A stretch of DNA of 64,000 nt, taken from the NCBI GenBank assembly GCA_964019135.1, contig OZ025265.1:20435143-20499142 (forward strand), read 5' to 3'. The notes under the pieces were generated by a model. The model made no database searches. It was not told the DNA's origin and saw only the letters and a program-made list of their open reading frames with translations. Shown in pieces: positions 27,501-39,500 of the stretch (positions within the stretch are counted from its first letter, which is position 1; each line of letters opens with the position of its first letter). The position numbers and the translations under genes are program-made. The DNA comes from Arenicola marina (Eukaryota > Annelida > Polychaeta > Arenicolidae).

Positions 27501-30500
27501 ATGACTAGATTTGTGATATCTGTGACACTCTCTATGGCCATATCTCATGGTATATGTTCTGTGATCACTCTCTATGGCCGTATCTCATGGTATATGTTCT
27601 GTGATCACTCTCTATGGCCATATCTCATGGTGTATGTTCTGTGATCACCCTCTATGGCCATATCTCATGGTGTATGTTCTGTGATCACCCTCTATGGCCA
27701 GATCTAATGATACCTGTGACACTCTCTATGGCCATATCTCATGGTATATGTTCTGTGATCACTCTCTATGGCCATATCTCATGGTGTATGTTCTGTGATC
27801 ACCCTCTATGGCCATATCTCATGGTGTATGTTCTGTGATCACCCTCTATGGCCAGATCTAATGATACCTGTGACACTCTCTGTGGCCATATCTCATGGTA
27901 TATGTTCTGTGATCACCCTCTATGGCCATATCTCATGGTGTATGTTCTGTGATCACCCTCTATGGCCATATCTCATGGTGTATGTTCTGTGATCACCCTC
28001 TATGGCCAGATCTAATGATACCTGTGACACTCTCTATGGCCATATCTCATGGTATATGTTCTGTGATCACTCTCTATGGCCATATTTCATGGTGTATGTT
28101 CTGTTATCTGCAGCGGCCCCGCCGGCGGCACCCCGCAAGCCGGACAGCCCACCCATGTTCGGCATGGGGCTCACCAATCAGCCCCTTCACCCGCACCAGA
28201 CAGCACACTTCGAATGCAAGGTGGACGGCCACCCGCCGCCAGAGATCCTCTGGACCCGGCGCGGCCACCCCCTGGTGGACAAGACTCGGTCAGTAGCCAG
28301 GCGCGCGCTCTGATTGGTTAAAATAGTTCACGGGATATTCTCACCTCAAGGCCCTGATCTCTCACTCTGTTGTTTATAAAACCAAAAATGTAGAGCGATT
28401 CGGGCTTCGCTTGTGTAAGGTTGATATGGATAGATATACAATGCTGCATGATTTGGATATTAGGGGTCTGGAAGGGATAAATGGCGACACGCGACATTGA
28501 CCCCCAAACTCCGATACTGAGATCTGAAAAAAGCCACATCGACACAGATTTTTGAAAAAACGACACTTAGCCAAAAAGCGACACGGAAGGTCGTGAAAAT
28601 TCGACATTCAACATTCGACACTGAGCATTTTGAAAAATCGACCCTGGATGCTAGACCCCCTTTCCAAACCTCTGATATTATCAAAACTATATGCAATGGA
28701 GTGAAGTTGCGAACTAGATCTATTTATATTTTTTTTCTTTTTACGAACTACATAATGCAGACATTTGAGTTGACACTGAAAACCAATTTGACCCATTATT
28801 TCTCTACATATGAAGTGTTCATCGTACTTTATTGGTGGCATTCCAGGTACAAGTCAACCTACGACCAGTACACGGGCACCACGACTCTGACGATCCTGGA
28901 CCTGCGCGAGGAGGACGAAGGAGAGTACACGTGTACCGCCATCAACAGTCGGGGAGAGGCCTCCACCTCCGCCCTGCTGCTCGGACACGGTCAGTATATA
29001 GATATATATCATATGCCTTCTTATATTGATCCGGCAGCTTGCATACGCCAGTTGATAGCCAAATCGGTTGAATATAAGTCTCTTTTTTGTCTTGCAGTAT
29101 ATTTAAAAGAAAATGGGAGAGTCATTTTTTGTCTTGCAGTATATTTTTAAAAAATTGGGAAAGTCATTTTTTGTCTTTTAGTATATTTAGAAGCAAATGG
29201 GAAACCCTTTTTTTGTCTTGTAGTATATTTAAAAGCCAATGGGAAAGCCTTTTTTTGTCTTGTAGTATATTTAAAAGCAAATGGGAAACCCTTATGTGTT
29301 AGGTAAATGATATTTAGTGATGGATGGATGTCATTCCTTCACTGTATGGGTCTGATACTTCTTCGATCTACTTTTGCATTATTATATATATACATATATA
29401 ATTATTTTTTTCTTGACTCAACACACATTCAACACATCAACACAAACATTGAATCCTATATATATATTTGTTGACAGAGCGTTACCAGGACTGGCTCCGT
29501 CAGCAGCCCGGCTACGTACCGGAGAAGGCGCCTCCCGTGGCCGCGCCGGTGGCTCCCCCTATGCCGCCGCCCAAGGCCCCGCCGGTGGCGCCCCCTGCCG
29601 AGCCTATCAAGCGCACCCCGACGCCCACGCGCACCAGCCCGTTCTACAGGCCCATGTCTGAACGTGTCTTGGACAAGCCGGCCGAGACGAAGCTCTCCGA
29701 CTACGAATCGGATGGCACGGATGGCGTAAGTAGATTTTTGTAAATGGGTCGTGAATCGGTCGTCACATATTGCAAAATTATATATATATATATATGTTTC
29801 CCTCCTTTACCAAATAAACCACATCCACCACAACCACAACCACAACCCTCGCAGGGATTCAAAATATCTAGCGCCAAGGTTGTGCACTATGTTTGATTTA
29901 ATGAACACATTCCCCTTATAATGCCATGGATTCAAAATGCCCTGCAACAAGACTTTGCACTTGTTTTGATTTAATGAACATCCCCCCCCCCCCCCTTATA
30001 ATTCCAGGGATTCAAGATACCCAGCCCCAGAACCGTGCATAATGGTTGATTTAATGAACACGTTTTCCCATTGTTATTGCAGAGCTTCAAGGTGTCCAGC
30101 TTTGAGAAGCGCCTAATGAAGGAGGTTGACTTCCGCGAGGGTCGCGTTGACCCCAAGCACCACGTGCCTGAGGCTCGCGAAGCCTTCGACGTCAACCTTC
30201 CCCTGGACCAGGCCTACGCGCCGCGCTTCGAGCAGAAGCCAAACAACTTCAAACTCATCGAGGGATCGGACGCCACCTTCGTGTGCAAGGTCACCGGCAG
30301 GCCGTCCCCACATGTGAGTAGAACGTTTGATATATCCGTATCGTGCAACGCTATGAGAAGAGGAGCGTGGGGTGTCGTGGGGCGGGGTCCGGGGGGGGGA
30401 GAGGGAGGGGGAGTCTGGTATTTAGTTACGGTGTGGTAGGGTTGGGACTCATTTTATTGCGAAGCTAAGCAATTTTTCGCGATCGAAGGTCACGTGTAGG

Positions 30501-33500
30501 TCGTTCCCATATGTGTGTGGAGGGGGTGTAGGGTGCTGACTGTAATCTTGGGGGGTCATATTCTAAGCGGAACCGCTTACACGCACATTGCCCATGTATC
30601 CATGGCCTCAAGATATATGTGTTATCGCACACTAAGTACATTTTAGCTATGTTTTTTTTATCTCATTGCCTCTCTTGCATTTACCCCGCACTAAGTTGGT
30701 AAACGGGCTCAACTGCAGAATAAGAGGCCTCGAGGTTCGAACCCTGGTACTTGCATCTGGGTCATCTTTCATCCAGCTCAATTCCACTGTCCCGGGAGGA
30801 AAGTTGGCCTGCAACACAAACATTTCCCAAATCGTTTCCTTTTCTTACCTATAATCTTTGGCCTTTGACCGTTGACATATAAACTTTGACCTTCAGATCA
30901 CATGGTACCACTTTGACCGTTGACCTATATTACCTTTGACCTTCAGATCACATGGTACCACTTTGACTGTTGACCTATAATAACCTTTGACCTTCAGATC
31001 ACATGATACCAATTGGCCGTTGACCTATATAACCTTTGACCTTCAGATCACATGGCACCACTTTGGCCGTTTACCTTCAGATCACATGGCACCACTTTGA
31101 CCGTTGACCTATTATAACCTTTGACCTTTGACCTTCAGATCACATGGTACCACAATGGCCGCCTGATCCGGCCGTCGAACCGCTACGAGATAAAGCTGAC
31201 GAAGGACGGCTACGTGTCTCTGAGGATCCGCATCGCCTTCCCTGAGGACGGCGGCCATTACACGTGCTGCGCCACCAACGTGGTCGGCCGCGACACGTGC
31301 TCCTCCGAGCTCTACGTGGAGGGCGGACAGATCGACCAGACCTCCTACGTCGAACCGGGCACGCTCATGAGGATGCTCCAGAGGTAGAGCTATGGGACCT
31401 GGGGCGCCGGGGTGGGGCGCTGGGGCTGGGCAGCGGGGCGGTAGGGTTGGGGCGATGGGGTGGGGCGCTGGGGCGGTGGGGTTGGGGCGCTGGGTCTTAA
31501 GGCGTTGGGGTTGGGGCGGTAATAAAATTATTGGGCACTGAGTGATATATTTAAATGTTTAATTTAAAGTATAATTCTAGGTTTATAATGGTTACACTAC
31601 TTCCGTATTTCTTCCGCTTCTGTGGCCTCCCAACTTGCCTTCCGTTTGGAAGCGCTATTGTATTATAGCTGAGGGCAAAATATAAATGATAATATTAACA
31701 TTACCCTTTCTCCCCCACCCCTTCCCCCATCAGCCCGGACGACGTGCGCGGTGACGGCGAGCCCGGCGGTGTCTCTGAGAAGCACTTCCGGCCGGTGTTC
31801 CGCAAGGTGCCCGAGGACAAGGACGTCCAGGAGGGGCTGATGGTGCGCTTCGACTGCATCGTGACGGGCCGCCCGGCGCCAGAGCTCTTCTGGTACCGTG
31901 ACGGTACCCGGGTGTATGACGACAGCCTCCACAAGATCGTTATCAACGAGAGCGGCATCAACTCGCTCATCATCCACGCCGTTGCCCGGGGCGACGCGGG
32001 ACAGTACGTCTGCGTGGCTAAGAACAGAGCCGGCGAGGATTCCTTCAAGGTCCATCTCAACGTGACGCGTAAGTTTTGTGCATATTTAAATTTTTGGGAA
32101 TTTGGATTTTCCAGCATAATTGAAATAGCGAGGTGTATTATTCTGACCTCTGTCCCGTGTGGTAAAGTGTATTATTCTGACCTCTGTCCCGTGTAGTGAA
32201 GTGTGTTATTCTGACCTCTGTCCCGTCTAGTGAAGTGTATTATTCTGACCTCTGTCCCGTGTAGTGAGGTGTATTATTCTGACCTCTGTCCCGTGTGGTG
32301 AAGTGTATTATTCTGACCTCAGTCCCGTGTGGTGAAGTGTATTATTCTGACCTCTGTCCCGTGTGGTGAAGTGTGTTATTCTGACCTCTGTCCCGTCTAG
32401 TGAAGTGTGTTATTCTGACCTCTGTCCCGTGTAGTGAGGTGTATTATTCTGACCTCTGTCCCGTCTGGTGAAGTGTATTATTCTGACCTCTGTCCCGTCT
32501 GGTGAAGTGTGTTATTCTGACCTCTGTCCCGTGTGGTGAAGTGTATTATTCTGACCTCTGTCCCGTGTGGTGAAGTGTATTATTCTGACCTCTGTCCCGT
32601 GTAGTGAGGTGTATTATTCTGACCTCTGTCCCGTGTGGTGAAGTGTATTATTCTGACCTCAGTCCCGTGTGGTGAAGTGTATTATTCTGACCTCTGTCCC
32701 GTGTGGTGAAGTGTATTATTCTGACCTCTGTCCCGTGTAGTGAAGTGTGTTATTCTGACCTCTGTCCCGTGTAGTGAGGTGTATTATTCTGACCTCTGTC
32801 CCGTGTGGTGAAGTGTATTATTCTGACCTCTGTCCCGTGTGGTGAAGTGTATTATTCTGACCTCTGTCCCGTGTAGTGAGGTGTATTATTCTGACCTCTG
32901 TCCCGTGTGGTGAAGTGTATTATTCTGACCTCAGTCCCGTGTGGTGAAGTGTATTATTCTGACCTCTGTCCCGTGTGGTGAAGTGTGTTATTCTGACCTC
33001 TGTCCCGTGTAGTGAAGTGTGTTATTCTGACCTCTGTCCCGTGTAGTGAAGTGTATTATTCTGACCTGTCCCGTGTAGTGAAGTGTATTATTCTGACCTC
33101 TGTCCCGTGTGGTGAAGTGTATTATTCTGACCTCTGTCCCGTGTGGTGAAGTGTATTATTCTGACCTCTGTCCCGTCTGGTGAAGTGTGTTATTCTGACC
33201 TCTGTCCCGTGTAGTGAAGTGTATTATTCTGACCTCTGTCCCGTGTAGTGAAGTGTATTATTCTGACCTCTGTCCCGTGTAGTGAAGTGTATTATTCTGA
33301 CCTCTGTCCCGTGTGGTGAAGTGTATTATTCTGACCTCTGTCCCGTCTGGTGAAGTGTGTTATTCTGACCTCTGTCCCGTGTAGTGAAGTGTATTATTCT
33401 GACCTCTGTCCCGTGTGGTGAAGTGTATTATTCTGACCTCTGTCCCGTGTAGTGAAGTGTATTATTCTGACCTCTGTCCCGTGTGGTGAAGTGTATTATT

Positions 33501-36500
33501 CTGACCTCTGTCCCGTCTGGTGAAGTGTATTATTCTGACCTCTGTCCCGTGTAGTGAGGTGTATTATTCTGACCTCTGTCCCGTGTGGTGAAGTGTATTA
33601 TTCTGACCTCTGTCCCGTGTAGTGAGGTGTGTTATTCTGACCTCTGTCCCGTGTAGTGAAGTGTATTATTCTGACCTCTGTCCCGTGTAGTGAGGTGTAT
33701 TATTCTGACCTCTGTCCCGTCTAGTGAAGTGTATTATTCTGACCTCTGTCCCGTCTGGTGAAGTGTGTTATTCTGACCTCTGTCCCGTGTGGTGAAGTGT
33801 ATTATTCTGACCTCTGTCCCGTCTGGTGAAGTGTATTATTCTGACCTCTGTCCCGTCTGGTGAAGTGTATTATTCTGACCTCTGTCCTGTGTCGTGAAGT
33901 GTATTATTCTGACCTCTGTCCTGTGTCGTGAAGTGTATTATTCTGACCTCTGTCCCGTGTCGTGAAGTGTATTATTCTGACCTGTCCCGTGTAGTGAAGT
34001 GTATTATTCTGACCTCTGTCCCGTCTGGTGAAGTGTATTATTCTGACCTCTGTCCCGTGTGGTGAAGTGTGTTATTCTGACCTCTGTCCCGTGTGGTAAA
34101 GTGTATTATTCTGACCTCTGTCCCGTCTAGTGAAGTGTATTATTCTGACCTCTGTCCCGTCTAGTGAAGTGTATTATTCTGACCTCTGTCCCGTCTGGTG
34201 AAGTGTATTATTCTGACCTCTGTCCCGTCTGGTGAAGTGTATTATTCTGACCTCTGTCCCGTGTAGTGAAGTGTATTATTCTGACCTCTGTCCCGTCTAG
34301 TAAAGTGTATTATTCTGACCTGTCCCGCCCTCTCGCCACCCCCCACAGCGCGTCAGACGACGCAGGCCCCCCGCTTCACGGAGCGCATGATGAACCAGAC
34401 TGTGCCTGAGGGACAGGCTGTCGCCTTCCATGCGCACGCCACGGGAGTCCCCGTACCCATGATGTCCTGGCAGAAGGACGGCAAGATGATCGACCACGAT
34501 GACCACTACAAGGTCAGTCAAACGCTAAGCACAAGCGATTTCAAGGTCAGTAAAACTCTTAAGAATAAACGATTTCAAAGTCAGTCAAGCGCTAAGAATA
34601 TAGAAGTTTTTAAGGTCAGTAAAGTGCCAAGTATAAACGATTTGAACGTCAGTCAAGCGATAAGTATAAACGATTGCAAGGCCAGTCGAACGTCATCTAA
34701 AACGCTTATAATGCCAAGTCAAATGCTGATAAAAAATTCCAATGTCAGTTAAACGCCACCTCCAACGCTAATACTTAACTATTTCTTTTGGACCAGTTTA
34801 CTGATTTCTTTTCATTTACCGAGCTATTTCCAAATGGGCACGTTATTCCCGCTTAAATCACACTGTGATTTAGCAAATCTGTAATTGTTGAGTTCCTTTT
34901 TCCGTCGCCAGGTGGAGACTGAGGGCGGACGCTGCTCTCTGTACATCGCGCAGACGCGACCGGATGACAATGCCTGGTTCCAGTGCACCGCCGCCAACGT
35001 CGGCGGCACCGCCTCCAACAGGGCCAGACTGATCGTGCAAGGTGAGAGTCCTGCTAGCATACATAACAGCCTCATGCAAGGTGAGAGCCCTGCTAACATA
35101 CATGGCGTCCACATTGTGTCCACGGTTCTCCCCGTCATGGGTATGGATCGCCTTTGTAATGGAAAGTGGATCCGATACTGTGATGTTGCTCGCGAACCTC
35201 ATGGCTTGCTATGCTATGACCGACAATTCAACTGAATTAAACATTTCCAGGCGGGTGGCTTAAATATAGTAAATACTTAAAAATTCTTAATGGTTAGACA
35301 TTAGCAGATGTGAATTCCAACCATAAAGGAGATAAATATATATATATATGTCCAATTGTCTTGCAGCGCGAAAACGTACGTAAAATGCGACATCTATATG
35401 TTTCTTACGTTTTCGCGAAAACTAATAAAAACCTAACCTTGGTGACATTGAATATAAGAACTATACATATACCACATGTTACCTAGGTCTTCGCGCTGCA
35501 AGACAATATTGGAGTGGTTGGGCGAACGTAAACCTATGTGAGTCAATCTGTATGTCAATGTATCGCCTTGGCTTTCAGTTGAAGCGCGCAAGCCGAGCCC
35601 CGAGAGACGGCTCAGCATACCCAAGAGGACCATCACTACACCGTAAGTGTATAGCCTGCTTTCCTCGGGTTTGCCTCCAGTTTCACCGAAAACATGTTCT
35701 TTGATGGATGGAAGTAAAACAATTTTCGCGTATGCATATAAAAGACACTCGTCCCTTCGCTCTAATAGAGTCGCTTACCGGGTTCCTGCTAGTATCATAT
35801 AATATGACATAAGTATCTTGGCGAACATCGCAGTTGCTGTACCGATGCCTTATACTGTAAGACGGTAGGACTCCCTTTGCTGGCTTTCACCTTGTTCGAC
35901 GTCCGTATAGGATGAGAAAGGCTTCAGAAAATATTGGGTCTTCAATTATTATCCATAACTTGGGTCAAAGACGTCTTTGGTTATGCGTTTTGTTGTGGTG
36001 ACATCAATGTTTGCTTTATAACTTCAACCCCCCCGCCCCCGCCCGCCATCCCACCTCACCCCACCCCACCCCACCCCACCCACTGACCTGCCCCGCCAGA
36101 GTTCTGTACGACCAAGTCGGCTACTCCGACACTGTACAAAGTGGGGTCGTCCAAATATATCGCACTGGAAGATCAGGATCCATGTAAATATCATGCTCGC
36201 GCATGATTGGTTAAAATTTCGACTTTGAGATAACGTTGCATACTGCTTCCCCCGTTTCTTGGTCTGTTCATATAGCGAGGTTTCTTGGTTAAGATTGGTT
36301 GCGTAGCCTGGAATGGGGCCGAGTTTCTGGGTGATATTCCAATAGAATTTGCTGCTGTATATAGTGTATATATATATATATTATATATGTGTGTATTGTG
36401 ATTACTTATTTAGTACGGCCGATGGGTGATAAATAACCGACTGGGCGAAAGAAAATTCTTGCAATCCTGCCTATTGCAAAACCTGATCATAATATTAATT

Positions 36501-39500
36501 TGAATTAAAATGTTGAAAAATAACAATTTGTAGTTTTTTGTCCTGAATTCGGTCCATTGCTTATTTTGTCAAGTCAATTATTTTTAGTTATTTTTTAGAG
36601 AATATCCGAACCTTTTTGAAATCCTGGGTCATTGCATATATAAAGCGCTACATTCCAGACCGGCCAAATCCCTTCTTGATATGAAATGTAGTGGATCTTT
36701 TAGAGGATCTCGTTCATTTCCTTTTCTTGATCAATCCCTTCATTTTTTTGCCCACGATGGTTGGTTATCTCAGGTCACATAGCACTTGTGTAGCAATCAC
36801 TTCATAGCATTGTAGGTAACACGTAGTCTGAGTATTGCATGTAGAATAGATGAGCACAGTCACTATATGCACCGTAGAAGAACAGTTGAACAGTGTGTGT
36901 GTGTGTTCAATCTGTGACACATAGAAATTGTATGACCTGCCATGATAGATTCCTTCTGCTGCGTATGTGGACATTTTTCTGTCTTGCTGAGACGTTCCTT
37001 CGTTCGACCCTATTTTGTGAAATATTGATGAAACGGGACTACCGATCTATGGCGGATATCATGAACGCACTTTAGCCGGCCACGGGGCTTAGACGGCTAA
37101 AGTTACCATGTAAATGATGGGCGATTTTAGCCCACTAAGCCCCGTGGCCGGCTCAACGATGTACGTGAAGTAGGCCATTAGTCTCCACTGTCTCGTTACC
37201 GTAGTCTAAAGCACGTCCATACACCATTAGTTTTAGAGGCATTGTCTGTATCGTTCGGTAGTGATGCAAAGATCTTCTACTATATCTGTTGTCCGTCATG
37301 CATTACGTAGATAGCCGTGTGGAGATTCACTTTATTTACAACCTGACGCCAAAGTGATTCCTTGCTGTGTAATGGGTGTGTATATGTATTGTTAGATGTA
37401 AGCCGTGGCAGCACTATTGTAATAATAATACGTCTAATATATAATAGATCATTTTAAGATCGACAATGTCAGCCTGGATATGGTTTATGCCGTAATCTTA
37501 TCTATAATTTATTGTTATTTACAAAACATTTTATGGCATCTATCGCTGGTCAGGAATGGGATCGTAAACCACTGGTTGGCATAACGGCGGTACCAAATTC
37601 TGTGAGATCAGTCAATATTTTTTGCCGCATAATTTGTTACGTAAATCTGCCATAATCCGGCGTAAAATTCTCCTCCGTGGTTTATGAGTCCAGTGTGTGG
37701 GTTTATATAATACGTAATACTACGTCTTAATTAAGCTGTGTTATGTCAACCGCGAGGGAGTGGGAGTGGATCGACTCTGGCGTACTCTGGTTTAACCGCG
37801 TGATGTGTTTCCGTTACAGTCCAAACGCTCCAGTAACCCAGCCCCCCTCCACCCTGCCTCACGCCGCTCCCATGCGCGTGTCCTCTACCCCACCCCCCAG
37901 GGGTCCATGGGCATCGCCTATGCACCAGGAAGTCGCCAGGTGCTTATTGCGTCATTTCTCTTGGCGCATGCGTAGTTAGACCCTTCTTCGCACAATATTG
38001 TTCTTGTTGTGTTGTCGACTTTTTTTTGTCGTTGGGAGAAATTAGTGATATGTATAGGTGAAGAAGTACTTTTACATTGTGAAATGTATTTATAGCCAAT
38101 AGTTTAACATGGAGTAACTGTAGCCATGAAAGATTGTGATCATATCGGGAAAGGGAATGCGGGTAATTGTAGTGATTATTTTTATTTTTAAGTCCACTAC
38201 CTGATTGTTCGTCCCTTGTCCTGAGTGGAAGACATTTAATCTTTACGTAGATAATCACTATTTAATCGTTATCTTTCTAGCATTATTTTGATGTAATACT
38301 TAGAAACGAAGAACTGTCAGTCACATTCTTCCTGCGATTCCCTGTTACACCGTTGCACTCTTAGTTTCACTGTCGGAATGTGTCTTTTTCCAGACCTACC
38401 CCCCTGTTTGTGACTTCTCAGTCTGTAACCTCAACCCCTCCCACCTTTGTACCACCAAAGCAAGTTTTTCAACCTTTTGGTCGAGTTTCTACCGCACCAC
38501 CCTTGGAAGAAGTGGCGCCTGCACCACATCGGCCCGCTCACTTCACCCCGGTGGCGCCCGCGGCGCTCAAGCCCTTACCGCCACCAGCGCAGCAGGCGTC
38601 GGTGCACGAACACCACGTGGCGCCTGCGCCGCCGCAGATGGCATATCCGGCGCACCCGATTATGGCACCACGTGCCTCACCAACGTTGCCACCACGTGCC
38701 TCACCAACGTTGCCACCACGTGCCTCACCAACGTTGCCACCACGTGCCTCACCAACTATGGTACCACGTGAATCACCAGTTATGGCACCACAGGCGCCAC
38801 CAGTTATGGCCCCACGTGCGCCACCACTTATGGCCCCACGTGCGCCACCCGTTATGGCACCACAGGCCCCACAGGCGCCACCTGCGCCGTCGGCGTTCTT
38901 CTCCCCAGCCGTGCTGCCAGTGGCGGCCTTAAAGCCCGTTGCTCCCCGCCAACCCATGGCGCGGCAACCCCGGCCAGAGCTGGCCTCGACACTCCTGGGG
39001 CAATTCCAATTGCCCACCCTAAAACCCGTCTCCCAACCCCTCCTCTATCCTCGCGACGAGCCGGACAGGTGTGTGGTTTACCCCTCTTGGTGTTCACCCT
39101 CTGCATGATACCATCGATGTTTCTCCTGAAAATAGACTTTCTTGTGATGGCTACAGCTATTTAATGGCTCCTATCGAAGAAGCCTCTGTGGAATCGAGAT
39201 GCATATGATTGATACCGGTATTGTAACATGGCCTGGCGTGGAGGCTTTGACCTTCGTATCATAGATACCTTTTTCTATTATCAGAATTCCTCGGAATTTG
39301 CTGTAATTTGCTAAATTTTTGCAAACGATTACATACCTTTGCTAGAATCCAGTTCCAGTTCCAACAGCATCTGGATTCCATAAAGTTAAAATTACGTCGA
39401 TGTGCGTAGAACTTGGTTAAGTGTATTTGAGATGAGATACTCATGTTGCGCTATGGTAGATTATCGACCACAGATGTTCTAGACTGGTTGTAGATCAGTA

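Noticed and set aside
32128-34332. CRISPR-like array (34-bp period)
   Set aside because: Units are contiguous without unique spacers and lie in a eukaryotic intron; it is a minisatellite.
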